A stretch of DNA of 64,000 nt from contig JAGFNQ010007682.1 of NCBI GenBank assembly GCA_024364735.1, positions 106,591 to 170,590 of the forward strand, in the 5' to 3' direction. Positions 22,353 to 34,168 of the stretch are shown here, in pieces; positions within the stretch are counted from its first letter, which is position 1; each line of letters opens with the position of its first letter. A model generated the notes under the pieces. That model did not search any database. It was not told the origin of the DNA and saw only the letters and a list, made by a program, of their open reading frames with translations. Origin of the DNA: Boesenbergia rotunda (Eukaryota; Streptophyta; Magnoliopsida; Zingiberales; Zingiberaceae). A program made the translations under genes and the position numbers.

Positions 22353-23077
22353 TTTGCAATGATTTAATTAGACAATTTAATTGACTAAGTTTCCATGTTA
22401 TTTCGGAATAACAGGAGGTGATTGGAATTTTATATTAAGGTCATTCGAGTTCCATATCCAACTATTGAAAAAATAATAATTAATCAAGTTGGGTAATGTT
22501 GAATCTGGGACGATCGGATCGGCCTCACGAAAATTTCCCATCGGTTGTCAAAGTGAATTGGAAAATGCTCGCGGTGAACGGTCTAGAAGATATATTAACA
22601 TCCCATAATTGCAGAAGGAAATTTTTTTATAAAATTTGTTGTAGTTAAGAATTGAACTGCGACTATTTAGGAGACAACTAATCACCTGATAAAATGTTAA
22701 TGCGCACCGAGAATAATAGAAATTAGCACAAAATAAGGCAAAACAAGAAACATCTTAATTTTTACATGGTTTATAACTCAGTTCTTATTCCATAACATAG
22801 CGTCCAAGCGTTTGTATCATTATTCTTTCTCTTTATCCTACACATGGAGAAACCCTTTGACAAATCTGTTCTTACAATTAGTAAGAATAAGATTACTAAT
22901 TATATATACGATAATAAATAAAAGCAATCTTTGCGCTTGGGGCAATGTCGCAACTAGTGAGGTTATAACCGAGGCGCGACAATTGCTGGTTGAAAACTAT
23001 TTCCATATAATAAATAAAAGCAATGTAAATGAAATAATTTTACAATAATAAATTTTTCTTTGATTAGTTTTTTTTAT
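22205..23077. other. Gene-free stretch with (TA)n microsatellite
   Basis: 3' flank of the chimeric ORF. It has a run of about 19 TA dinucleotides at 22312-22349 and AT-rich sequence with possible polyadenylation signals, but no recognisable gene or complete transposon. Confidence 0.6.
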
Positions 23078-25265
23078 CGGCAATTTACCAAAGGACGTAC
23101 TTAAGAATTGATAATTACCAAAAGGCATACCATGGTTTCAATGTTACCAAAGAGCGCACATATTTTAGTAAACTTCCTCTTATACCCCTACCATTAAGTA
23201 CTGCATGCATTTCTCTTTCTCATTCTCATTCTCATTCTCTTTCTCTTTCTCTTTGTCAGTAACGAATTTCGAGACGGACCATAAAGAGATGTTACTTTAT
23301 ATTTTGATTTTTATATTATGGAACCTTTCTCAAAACAAAAAAATATTGAAATTAATTAAAATATTTTTATTAAATTAAAACTAAAAGAACATTTCAGCCA
23401 CCCACGTTGGGCCTAAAATGGTTCCATTTCAAGCCCAACGTGGGGCTGAAATGTTTCCATTTCAGGACCAACGTGGGGCTGAAATGTTTCCATTTCAGAC
23501 CCAATGTGCCCAATATTAAGGGTCTTTTCTCGATTCTTTGTTATTACATTTTAACACCTCGGAGAAGTATAAATAAACAATGGATAGCAAATTTGAACTC
23601 CTTGTAACCTCAGAAATCCACAGGAACTAAAATTTTTACAATCGTAGCTCTCTAGGTCAATCAGTGGCCTTTTAGGGTCATTGGGCATGGAACCATTTCA
23701 GGCCTAATGATCCTAAAAGGGCTAATATGTCAAAATCCACTGATTGACCTAGAGAGCTCCGATTGTAAAAATTTCAGTTCCTGTGGATTTCTGAGGTTAC
23801 AAGGAGTTCAAATTTGCTATCCATTGTTTATTTGGACTTCTCCGAGGTGTTAAAATGTAATAATGAAGAACCGAGAAAACACCTTTAATATTGGGCATGT
23901 TGGGCCTGAAATGGGCACGTTGGGCCTGAAATGTTTCCATTTCAGGCCCAACGTGGACCTGAAATGGATCAGGAACCAATGACCTTAAAAGCCTAATGTG
24001 TCAAAACCCACTGATTGACCTAGAGAGCTCCGATTGTAAAAATTTCAGTTCTTGTGGATTTCTGAGGTTACAATGAGTTCAAATTTGCTATCCATTATTT
24101 ATTTGGACTTTTTCAAGGTGTTAAAATGTAATAATGAAGAACCGAGAAGAAATTACACATTAGGCCTCTTAGGGTCATTGGGGCTGAAATGGTTGGACAC
24201 CTATTGCATTGGTGATATCTAATATATAGATCTTTGGACACCTAAAACATCATCTCCTACCTCTAATATCTCAATTCATATGGAATTTTCAGAAATTCAG
24301 ATATGGGAGGTCCATCAGTGGGTTTTGGTCAAAACTCACTGATATTTCTAAACTACTCCTATTTGATTGGTGATATCTAATATATAGATATTTGGACACC
24401 TAAAACATCATCTCCTACCTCTACCCTCTCTATTCATATGGAGTTTTCAGAAATCCAGATATGGGAGGTCCATCAGTGAGTTTTGACTAAAACTCATTGA
24501 TATTTATAAACTACTCCTATTTGATTGGTGATATCTAATATATAGATATTTAAACACCTAAAACATCATCTCCTACCTCTACCCTCTCTATTCATATGGA
24601 GTTTTCAGAAATCCAGATATGGGAGGTCCATCAGTGAGTTTTGACCAAAACTCACTGATATTTCTAAACTACTCCTATTTAATTGGTGATATCTAATATA
24701 TAGATGGTTGGACACCTAAAACATCATCTCCTACCTCTAACCTCTCTATTCATATGGAGTTTTCAGAAATCCAGATATGGTAGGTCCATCTAAACTACTC
24801 CTATTTGATTGGTAATATCTAATATATAGATGTTTGGACACCTAAAACATTATCTCCTACCTCTAACCTCTCTATTCATATGGAGTTTTCAGAAATTCAG
24901 ATATGGGAGGTCCATCAGTGAGTTTTGACCAAAACTCACTGATATTTATAAACTACTCCTATTTGATTGGTGATATCTAATATATAGATGGTTGAACACC
25001 TAAAACATCATCTCCTACCTCTAACCTCTCTATTCATATGGAGTTTTCAGAAATCCAAATATGGTAGGTCCATCAGTGGGGTTTGGTCAAAATCCACTGA
25101 TATTTCTAAACTACTCCTATTTGATTGGTAATATCTAATATATAGATGTTTGGACACCTAAAACATCATCTCCTACCTCTACCCTCTCTATTCATATGGA
25201 GTTTTCAGAAATCCAGATATGGGAGGCCCATCAGTAAGTTTGGACCAAAACTCACTGATATGGGA
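23078..25265 (+). mobile_element. Truncated relative of the hairpin-rich foldback element (left part only)
   Basis: Left end CGGCAATTTACCAAAGGACG matches both termini of the complete element at 54460-58545, and the next ~120 bp align (AAGAATTG, ACCATGGTTTCA, AACTTCCTCTTATACCCCT). It then holds GGGCCTGAAATG/CATTTCAGGCCC-type hairpin units (23400-23510, 23900-23965), a ~170-bp inverted repeat (23515-23685 against 23700-23885) with a third copy at 23985-24165, and a 158-bp tandem array from 24190. The right arm is missing: the array stops at ~25265 against unrelated sequence. No transposase ORF. Confidence 0.7.
24190..25265 (+). repeat. 158-bp tandem array (7 units) in the truncated element
   Basis: The marker GATATCTAATATATAGAT (AATATCT in two units) recurs at 24213, 24372, 24530, 24688, ~24813, 24972 and 25130, giving periods of 158-159 except one of ~125. 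Most units contain an inverted repeat with arms around AGTGAGTTTT/AAAACTCACT. The short unit has lost about 33 bp spanning the hairpin. Confidence 0.9.
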
Positions 25266-26470
25266 GGTTAATCTTATCAATAAATTCTTATTTTGGATTG
25301 AGCCTCGGGGAGCCGTCCAAATTAAGTTATTGATATTAATTTTCCATAAATAAAATATGTGATCAAATCTTATAAATATTTTGAGGTGATTCTCAAACGA
25401 TAATTTCTTTATTTGATTTATGAGGTGATGCTCTTACATATTATTGTCTCCAAAATTAATTAGGAAAATTGTTTTCCTATAGAGTAGTATATTTCCTTAA
25501 ATAAGATTTTCATGAAAATAATATGTGGTTGAATTAAGGGAATCTGTCTCTTAATTTAATAAGATTTGATTTAGAGAAATCAAAGTCTTAAATATATTAT
25601 TTCCGAAATTGATTATGACAATTTAGGAAATTGTTTCCCAAAACAATTCCTTGAATAAAGTGTGAAATTAGAATTAGGAAATCTGGTTCCTAATTCAATT
25701 AATGAGACTTGATAAATTAAGTCACATACATACTTTATTAAGGAAATCGTTAGAACATGACATAATTATATGTCATGAATGTGCTTAAAAGAAAAAGGAT
25801 GAGACCCAAAACCCCTTACAAAATATTAAGGCCAACACCTTCCATTAATATGGTTAGAACCAGAGTTTTGTTTCTCGTTTGGGTTGATGGACACATCCAT
25901 GCCCGACTTGAACCTCAACATGTTCAAACCATGGAATTAGTTTATGATTAATATAGTTGGAGTCAGAGGTCAATCCTTAGTTTTGGTTGTTGGACACATC
26001 CAAGCCTGACTAAACGATTGAATGAGCTCCAACCATATTAAAACTATTTCTTGATTAATGGGTCAGCCTTAAGCTTGGAGCATCGATTTGTTGTGCCACA
26101 GCCAAGGTCGATGTAAAGAGAGGTGCAGTTGGGTGCTATGTATAATGTTGCATACTTGTTAATGAGTTAACAACCCAATGATTTATGCAAACATTCAATT
26201 AGTTGATAGCATAATGTGATAGTTACATATATGCAATATGTAATCGGTATAATTACCTACCTTCATAGCTAAGAAAAACTTGATGGCCCCAGCCATGGTT
26301 GTTCTTATCTATGGTTGGATATCAACCTATTTGGAGATGTTCCTACGATCTCCCGAATTGATAAAAAGGGTTATTCAATTCGAAAAATAAATAGGATTTA
26401 ATTAATGTATATTGATTCATTCTTCTCATACAATAACCTCAATTTGTATTTCTAGGATAATCACCTGATC
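25266..26470. other. Unassigned AT-rich stretch upstream of Copia element A
   Basis: No ORF. It may be leader or LTR sequence related to Copia but does not match the 3' LTR of A (49057-51486). It contains a diverged internal duplication around TTGGACACATCCA (about 25890 and 26000). Confidence 0.35.
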
Positions 26471-26695
26471 ATGTCTTCTCTAAATTTGTGTTTTATTTTG
26501 GACACCAATAAGTTAACTAAGGACAAAAGGATTGAAAAGGCAACAAAAGACACTTGCCATCACTGTGGCAAGGAGGGCCACTAGCGAAGAAACTGCAAGG
26601 TTTATCTTGAGTCCTTGAAGAAAAAGGCATCCGATGCCCCATCCTCTTCAGGCATCTTCGTTATTGAATATCACTCTATTTTCTCGTACACCTGA
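26471..26695 (+). pseudogene. gag: gag remnant of Copia element A, internally deleted
   Basis: ATG at 26471 opens a short gag N-terminus (ILDTNKLT motif) that runs directly into the zinc knuckle CHHCGKEGH-RRNC, so most of gag is missing in an in-frame deletion. TAG at 26582-26584 replaces the Trp usual in this knuckle, and TGA at 26693-26695 replaces the Trp normally just before the protease. The frame continues into the protease. Confidence 0.75.
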
Positions 26696-27726
26696 GTGCT
26701 TGATACTGGGTGTAGCTCACATATATGTAATGACATACGGGGGCTAAGGAATAGAAGAAGACTCGTCAAGGGAGAAGCGAATTTGCGAGTTGGAAATGGA
26801 GCAAAGATTGCTGCTATTTCCATCGGAACATATTTGCTAAAGCTTCCTACTGGACTTGTCTTAGAATTGGATAATTGTTATTTTGTTCCTTCGTTAATAA
26901 ATAACATTGTATCTATTTCATGCTTGAATGAAAAGGGTTACCATTTAACTTTTAATAACAATTGTTGTTACATAACTTTAAATGGTGTTCTTTATGGGAT
27001 CGGAACATTATGCAATGGTATCTACACGTTAGATTTATCCGGTGACATTTTCAATATCGAAGTTAGCAACAAACGTGCTAGAATAGATAATCAAATAGAC
27101 TCCTATACGTGACATTGTCGTCTTGGCCATGTAAGCAAGAAACGCATGACCAAATTACACCGATGTGAAATTCTGGAATCATTTGAACCCGGTTTATTTG
27201 ATACATGCGAATCATGCTTAAAAGGCAAGATGACCAAATTACTCTTTTCCGAAAAAGGTAAACCAGTGGGAGAATTGCTTGGTCTAAAACATACTGATGT
27301 ATGTGGACGAATGTCAACTCTTGCACAAGGAGGCTATAGCTACTTCATTACCTTTATCGATGATCACTCACGATTCGGGTATGTGTTCTTAATGAAACGC
27401 AAATCTGAAGCTTTTGAGAAATTCAAAGAGTTCAGAAGTGAAGTAGAGAAACAGCTTGGCAAAAGTATTAAGATACTTCGATCCGATCGGGGTGGTGAAT
27501 ATTTAAGTCAAGAGTTTCAAGATTATCTTAGGGACAATGGGATATTGTCTAAATGGACTCTGCCATATACACCACAGCATAATGGTGTATCTGAAAGGCG
27601 TAACCGAACCTTGATGGACATGGTTAGATCTATGATGAATCATTCAACTCTTCCAAAATCCATTTGGGGCTATGCGCTTAAGACAGCTGTTTACTTGCTA
27701 AACAGAGTCCCGACCAAGATAGTCTC
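26696..27726 (+). pseudogene. pol: Protease and integrase (5' part) of Copia element A
   Basis: Aspartic protease with active-site VLDTGCSSHIC at the very start. It is followed by the GAG-pre-integrase zinc motif (HCRLGHVSKKRM; CESCLKGK) and the integrase core with catalytic residues in HTDVCGRM, DDHSRFGYVF and SDRGGEY, then PYTPQHNGVSERRNRTLMDM. TGA at 27110-27112 replaces a Trp. The core is cut at 27726 by an antisense solo LTR; it continues at 30169 and again at 47075. Confidence 0.9.
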
Positions 27727-30168
27727 TGTTGGGACCGGGTGCATGTCGACAAGGATACGAGTTCGTAAAATTTAAAATTTTTACGTGCAGCGGAAGAGTT
27801 TGCATAAAATAATTTCCTAAATTATTTTAACTTCGTATCTAGAATGCAACCTTATAGTGTATCGACATAATCATAAAATAAAAGTTTGCGAAAAGTAAAC
27901 TAATTTACCAAGTACCTCGCGTAACTCGAAGTAAGGGACGAGATCCAACCGTAGCGTCCCTTGGAAGCTTCGCCTCTATTCGCGTCCACGCCGAGTTCTC
28001 TTCGGGATGACTTCGCAAAGTCACGAGTTTTGTGCCGACGAGAACTACTAGATTCTCGGAAGGCACAACTAGAAGAATAAGAGAGAGATTAGGAAACTAA
28101 CCAATGAAGTAACGGAATCGAATTCCGAGAAGAGAGGAGTCGTTATCCGCTTCTTCTTCTTCGTGTTCGGGTTCTTCTCCTTCTTGATTGCTCACGCCAA
28201 CTTCACCTTGGAAGTTAGTTGGGTGCGCCGGCCCTAATCCACAAGGGTGGGCGCCGGCCCTAGGCAAGAGAGGGAGAGGGAGAGGAGAAGAGATTAAAAG
28301 AGAGAGAGAGAGCTCTATGATAAGTTGAGTTAGGAATAAGGGCTAGCCTTTGGTTCCTTTATATAGTAGCAACTCTTTTGCTAAGTCTCCCTCTAAACCG
28401 AATTAACGGAATTAGTTATAAGAAATTTATCTTATAAATTTTCTTATTAATTATTCCATTTAAATCGAGTCTTTATTATAAACCAATTTATAATAAAACA
28501 AATTAATTATTATAAGAAAATTTATCCTATAAATTCTCTTATGAATTTTATTATAACTAACATTATAATAAAACTAATTACTTATCATAAGAAATTTATC
28601 TTATAAATTCTTATGAATTATTCCGTTTAAACCAAGTTTTATTATAACTAATTTATAATAAAACAAATTCTTCTTCTCTTTAAATTATAGAATAAATTTT
28701 ATAAGAAATTTATAAACTTTCTTATTATGGAAAAATCAATTCATAATTGATTTTATAAAATTAAAATAAACCCAATTCATGGATTATTTTAATCTTCCAC
28801 AAAAGAATAAATTTCTATAAATGTATTTATATAAATTTCTTTATACAAATTTATTTATCCATAATTTATAAAATAAATCGCGCAGGATTTATCTTATTAA
28901 TTAAACCAATTAAATTGGTTTTTCTCCCTTTAATGGCCGGCCACCCAAGGAGGGTTAATACCCTCTTTGGCCGGCCAAAACCGACCCGAACCGATCGCGA
29001 ATTAAACTCATTTAATTCGCCCAAAAAGCCTTCAAAAGACTTAGCCATTTTTAGCTTCCATTGCGCCTCTGACTAACTCAGATTCGACTTATTTCTCTTG
29101 ATCGGAAAATCTAATTTTCAACTCGTTTTAAAATCCCTCGGATTACTCGTAGTGTGTGTGACTAAATAGGCTTTCGATTTATGTTGGCCGTCTATAATTA
29201 ACTAATTATAGAACGATCATGAGTGGCACCTAGTAGTACATCATGATCCCCAATTAATCGAAAGATCAACGGTTTGACCTCAGAAGAAATTATTCTGAAA
29301 CCCTTCAGCAGCTCTAATGAATCGTGCCCCATTCCCTTCACCATCTTATACCCACTTGGTTCAGGACACGGTCAATGGTGTCAGTCCCCACTAGGCTGAC
29401 TACGTCACGCCTAGCCCAAGTAATGTCTTACTCGTCCTTTGGATTTCTAATTACTCTCATGTATTTTAGAGACTCTCACTCTAAACATGATATGCTCTGG
29501 CCAGAGGCTTTGAGTAACAATCCGACGATAGGCCTGGGTATACATCTCCTCGCAAGGAGTGGTGAATCCTTTGTAGGCTGTTCAAACATCTTCGGGCACT
29601 TCGGCTTATACCCGATCATCCTGGGTCCACACCTCCTTGGAGATGCTTGCTTAAGATGTCAAAGTATAAGTCTCTATGACCAAGATGACTTGAACACCGC
29701 AAGTCAAAGGAACATCGCACTTAAGCCGCAGTAAGATCTTCATTGACATATCTACATGTAGATTCCGATATGAAGTCTTACAGCTAGTCACTCCAATGAA
29801 CTAGTTCCCTTAACTAGCATCCATGTTTATCTCCGGACATCCCAATGTCACCAGCCAGTGAGAATCAGCTGAATAGAGAATAACCCATGCTAGTCTCAAC
29901 AGAACTGATAATGTCCGTATTTATCAATTCATCGACTAGGGATATTTCCAACACTTCACATTTGCACATATAGAGATAATCACTAGTTGTGATCCCATCA
30001 CAAATTCTCTTATACTGTGAACTGTATGGCAGACATTCAGTAGATGAGTTTAAGATCCCAATCAAATACACAAACATGTATACTCAAATAGTGAATTATC
30101 ATTTATTGAAATAAATGTTTACAATCATAAGGCGATTGCCTTAGGACACTTCTCTCATATCACTAACA
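27727..30168 (-). mobile_element. B: antisense solo LTR of the same family as Copia A
   Basis: The 2442-bp sequence reads, on the minus strand, TGTTAGTGATATGAG...GGTCCCAACA. It matches the 3' LTR of A (49057-51486), which is in the opposite orientation, at roughly 85-90% by eye. It is flanked by the perfect 5-bp duplication GTCTC (27722-27726 and 30169-30173), and no internal element sequence is attached. Removing it and one duplication restores the integrase frame. Open frames inside it are not genes. Confidence 0.92.
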
Positions 30169-30243
30169 GTCTCTACTACTCCATATGAGACATGGAATAG
30201 TAAGAAACCTCATTTATCTCACCTAAAGATATGGGGTTGTCCT
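30169..30243 (+). pseudogene. pol: Integrase fragment of Copia A between two insertions
   Basis: 25 codons in the host frame read STTPYETW...SHLKIWGCP, the conserved segment near the end of Copia integrase. The next residues (AYVKR...) appear at 47075, on the other side of Gypsy C. Confidence 0.9.
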
Positions 30244-31316
30244 TGTCACGCCCCGAGACCCCAGGAGCCGCTGATCCAATAGAAAATCGGACAGCACCTC
30301 CCCTGTCCGGCGGACAACTTACACATACATACATCATCACAAATCACGCCCACGCAGTTTAAATGGCCTCAGGCCTCAAATCAAGACAGAATATGAAATA
30401 AAACCGGGTAACCATACCTGACTGCGACCGGTCCGACTTACGACAAAACACAAAGCATAAAGGTCTCACAAACGTACAACTATACTGCCGTATGGTACGA
30501 CCAAATCCAACACAAAAGCAACAACGGAAGGAAAATAATAGAAAAGTACTAGCGACACACTAGACGATAAATCCCGAAGACATCTCGACAAGTACGCGAC
30601 CTGGGACAGGCTGTCGGGCACACTCCAGTCAATCATCCTGAAATAAAAACAAAGAGCTAGCGGTATGAGTCATAAAACTCAGCGAATATCTCATCATATA
30701 TATATACATGATATCTCAAATAGCAACAGGGTAATAGACTACTGAAATAACATGTGCATAGGCAGTAATAAGAACAACTGCAAGAGCAAAATGAGAACTA
30801 CCATACCAAAGTAGCAGCGTCGCCAAGACCAGACCTAAGAGTCTCCTGTAAGTGCATATCAATAATAATAATAATGCAGCATCAAGTAAAAACAAGTACA
30901 AGCAAGGGCACAGTAAACGAATACACGAAGTGCAATGACATGGTCACCCCTGCCGTCGGTCAAACATCGTCACCTATGTACAGGAGGAAGCTGAGCGGAG
31001 GCCACCCTCCGACGTAGGGCTGTGACTGCCGTCCATACTCTGCCATCACTACTCCTGAGCGATCGAGTAGACGGGATGCTGCCGGTGTAACACCCCTACT
31101 CCATGGCCTATCCTAGCGAGGTCATCCATCATCCTAAGGCCATCTGTGGAGGACATCTCTGTCTGAGTGTTACCCCTACCCCATGTATATAAATGGGGGA
31201 GAGATCTCGCCCTCTCATCTCCTGGTATCTGGACAACTCAAGGAGGGACATCTGCCTGCTATCACGCTCCGAATCACTACCCCATGAGTGCATGAGCGGA
31301 GCAGCACAGAGCACTC
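30244..31316 (-). repeat. 3' LTR of C, distal part (left of D)
   Basis: Plus-strand terminus TGTCACGCCCCGAGACC. It matches 44391-45437 of the other LTR nearly base for base, apart from a cluster of small gaps there. It ends at the target duplication CACTC of D and resumes at 37363. Confidence 0.92.
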
Positions 31317-32420
31317 TGTTGGAGCAATCGGCCCTAAGATGGTCCGGTGTGACCATGGGTTTTGATGTTTGTGCAAAGGGTTTAAGTTAGGCTTACCCTT
31401 GTATTTGATATGCGTATATGGAGTGTGCAGGTTGTACAGGTTACGTATATGGACCTGACTGGACGGCCTCAGTACGGTGAAGGATGGCATGGAGACAAGC
31501 TAGGAGGCTTGTGTGCGCATCTGATGGACCTTGGAGTGCAGGGACGATGAGCTGATGGGCGCGGACTTCGAGGCGTACGTGAAGGGTGGCATGGATGCAA
31601 GCTGGAGGCTTGTGTGCGCATCCGAGGGACGAGGGCCGAAGATGAAGAGGGCGCGAAGGCAACAGTCGAGGCTGCGGAGGAGGAGTCAGTCGAGTCGTGA
31701 GGGTTCGAGTGCTGTGTGAATGTACTCGGGAAGTCCTAGGGGTTGAGTACGGAAAGAAATGTACTCGGAAAGGGTAACCTAAGCTTGTGGGTGAAGAGCA
31801 GTCGACTGCCAGGATGGGCAGTCGACTGCTGACCAAACAGAGAATCGGGTCGACCCAGGGAGGGTCGACCAGTCGACTGCCAGTCGACTGGAGGTGGTTC
31901 CAGTCGACTGGACCCAGTCGACTGGTCCTGTACCAGTCGACTGGAAGTCGACCGTTGCGAAGGCGGCTGAGGCTATTTTGTAGCCGTTGGAGCCTACCAG
32001 TCGACTGGTAAGTGAGCAGTCGACTGGAGCGCGGGTTTCAGCCCCGAGTCCTATTTAAAGGAGCTCGCTTTGGGGCTAGGGTTCTTGACGAAACTTGCTT
32101 GGATAGGGCAAGTTAGTAGTCTTGTGTGCTCAGGTTGTGTCCAGAGATTGTGGAGAGGTTTCTCCACCCACAAGGAGCGACACGTGATAGCCGGAGGGAA
32201 TCCGGGGAGCGATCCGCCGAAGGATCAAGGGATCGTCCACCTCACGGACTGTCGTGGAGTAGGAGCTTCATCTCCGAACCACGTAAATCTGGTTTGTTAG
32301 TATTGTGTAGTTGTTAGTTTAGTTTTTATTTGTATTTCCGCTGTGCAACTAACAACGTAGGTGAAAGAAAACGCCAAATTGCTATTCACCCCCCCTCTAG
32401 CTAGGGCAAAGATCCCAACA
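31317..32420 (+). repeat. 5' LTR of D
   Basis: TGTTGGAG...CCCAACA. It contains nine CAGTCGACTG palindromes between about 31799 and 32025, a TATTTAAA box at 32052-32059, and the conserved 3' domain with a C-run near its end. The ORFs in it recur identically in the other LTR and are not genes. Confidence 0.95.
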
Positions 32421-32422
32421 AG

Positions 32423-32434
32423 TGGTATCAGAGC
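32423..32434 (+). promoter_or_regulatory. Primer binding site of D
   Basis: TGGTATCAGAGC, two bases after the LTR, complementary to initiator methionine tRNA. Confidence 0.9.
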
Positions 32435-32491
32435 AAGAACCGCTCTTTTTGGACTAACCGCCAAAGGAGCAACCGCTAGAGGGCAAGAATC

Positions 32492-34168
32492 ATGGAAGAC
32501 AAGCTTGGGGATGATATATACACTCCACCGGCCTATGATCATGAGGATTTCGAGCGTTGGAAGTCAAGGATGGAGATGTGGTTCATGATAGAGTGGGAAT
32601 GCGTAATGGTATTGGAAGAACCATTTGAAATCCCTACGGACAAGCACGGGAAAAAGCTCCGCCCACGATATTGGACTCAAGAGCAACAAACTTACTCTAG
32701 GGCAAATGAGAAGGTAATGAATATCTTGATAAATGTTTTGCCTAACAATATTTTGAGTTGTGTAGGAAAATATCAAAATGCATGTGAATTGTGGAGCAAA
32801 GTGAAAAAGTATCATGAGAACCCTACACAAGCTCAAGAAGTACATAAGCCCGAAGAAGTAAGTTCAAGTAGAGAAGAGGAAAAAGAAAAAGAATCATCTA
32901 CATCATCAAGCGAAATGGAAGAAGTGTCAACTTCTTCAAGTGAGGAGGAGGAGCTAAGTGAAAGATCATCAACCTCCTCAAGAGAAGAAGAAGAGGCACA
33001 AATTTCAAGAATTGAGAGGGAGGAGAGACCCTCATCAATTCCGGATCAAGAGGAAGCTTCCACATCTTCAAAGGTTGAAGAAGTAGTCAACCTAGCCACA
33101 ACCTCCACCAAAGCAAGAACCAAGGACCACATCATATGCTTTGGGTGCAATGAAAAGGGACACTACAAAGATAAGTGCCCAAAAGGTAAAAAGGTGATAA
33201 TCCCTAAACCCAAGTCCATTCAAGTTATATCTAATATGGGTTGTAGGGGTGGAGCCCAAGAAAAGAAAAAGAAGATTAGATGCTTCACTTGTGGAGAGCT
33301 AGGACACTATCACACTAAGTGCCCAAGGAGTAAAGAATTCAAGAAGATGGAGCATCTAAGAAGATGGGAGAAAGAGGAAAGGAAGAAACAAAGATCACAT
33401 CAAGGGAGAACTTCAAGGGTAAGGGAGGTAATTCCTAACCCTAGGGTAAAATGCAATTCAATTTCAAGTTCTTCCTTACATTTTAGAAATAATGAAAATT
33501 GCCCATCCATGCATGCTAGAATTAATGAGAAATGTTTAATGGTGCATAATTTTGGATTTAAGTATAATGATAGGAATAGGGATAACAAGGTAGATCATAA
33601 TTCTAGAAAGAGCATGCATCATGATAGACCTACGACGTATGCACCTAAGGATCAAGGTATTAACCCCAAGAAGGGGAGACACATGCCTAGAAAGAATGGT
33701 AGGTCTAGAAATGTCCAAGGTGGACATGTGGACACTAAGGTCAAGAAATTAGAAAGGAAAAATCAAGCCTTGAGGGCAAGGCTTGATACATTAGAAAAGG
33801 CCCTAGAAAGATTCACGGTTGGATCTAAGGGCTTAGACATGGTGTTGGGTAGCATCAAACCTAACTATGATAGATCGGGTTTGGGCTACCAAGCTAAGAC
33901 CTCCAAGGCCAACAAAGAGAAATGTGCTGGCAAAGCACATAAATATGGCAAGGAGGGTAAGTCCAAGGATGGCAAGGGGGTGTCATCCAAAGGAAAAGAA
34001 AAGGGCTTAACCAAAGACAAGGTGTCTAAGGCTAAGAGAGTTCACGTTATGGGCCAAAAGTCATCGGTGGCACACCGGTGTGGCCTAGTATGGGTTGAGT
34101 CACCTAGGGAGGTGGCTAGGGCTCAGAGCTCAAGGGGGAGCTCTAGGAGCCTTTGGGGTCCATGGTAA
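32492..34168 (+). CDS. gag: Intact gag polyprotein of gag-only element D (558 aa)
   Basis: ATG at 32492, 72 bp after the LTR. The capsid-like N-terminal ~120 residues (MEDKLGDDIYTPPAYDHEDF; WFMIEWECVMVLEEP; RANEKVMNILINVLP) resemble Copia Gag of the DUF4219/UBN2 type. An acidic Ser/Glu-rich linker (~125-205) follows, then two CCHC zinc knuckles, CFGCNEKGHYKDKC and CFTCGELGHYHTKC, and a basic region. A coiled coil (KVKKLERKNQALRARLDTLE) lies near residue 420, with a Lys-rich tail behind it. It would package RNA and form particles in the cytoplasm. No protease or RT follows; the stop is natural, since the sequence beyond has no pol similarity. It is longer than the broken copy in E but collinear with it. 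Confidence 0.9.
   Translation: MEDKLGDDIYTPPAYDHEDFERWKSRMEMWFMIEWECVMVLEEPFEIPTDKHGKKLRPRYWTQEQQTYSRANEKVMNILINVLPNNILSCVGKYQNACELWSKVKKYHENPTQAQEVHKPEEVSSSREEEKEKESSTSSSEMEEVSTSSSEEEELSERSSTSSREEEEAQISRIEREERPSSIPDQEEASTSSKVEEVVNLATTSTKARTKDHIICFGCNEKGHYKDKCPKGKKVIIPKPKSIQVISNMGCRGGAQEKKKKIRCFTCGELGHYHTKCPRSKEFKKMEHLRRWEKEERKKQRSHQGRTSRVREVIPNPRVKCNSISSSSLHFRNNENCPSMHARINEKCLMVHNFGFKYNDRNRDNKVDHNSRKSMHHDRPTTYAPKDQGINPKKGRHMPRKNGRSRNVQGGHVDTKVKKLERKNQALRARLDTLEKALERFTVGSKGLDMVLGSIKPNYDRSGLGYQAKTSKANKEKCAGKAHKYGKEGKSKDGKGVSSKGKEKGLTKDKVSKAKRVHVMGQKSSVAHRCGLVWVESPREVARAQSSRGSSRSLWGPW

Noticed and set aside
24190..25265. CRISPR or protein-coding tandem repeats
   Set aside because: Units are directly adjacent 158-bp satellite copies with stops in all frames and no spacers.
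25266..26470. 5' LTR of Copia A
   Set aside because: No match to the 3' LTR at 49057-51486 and no primer site; left as unassigned.
29324..29734. 136-codon ORF with a mirrored partner at 49491-49766
   Set aside because: Both lie in LTR sequence of Copia A/B; the resemblance is LTR homology.
32070..32300. 75-codon ORFs repeated identically at 37007-37237
   Set aside because: They are the same LTR segment in the two LTRs of D; identity reflects recent insertion, not a gene family.
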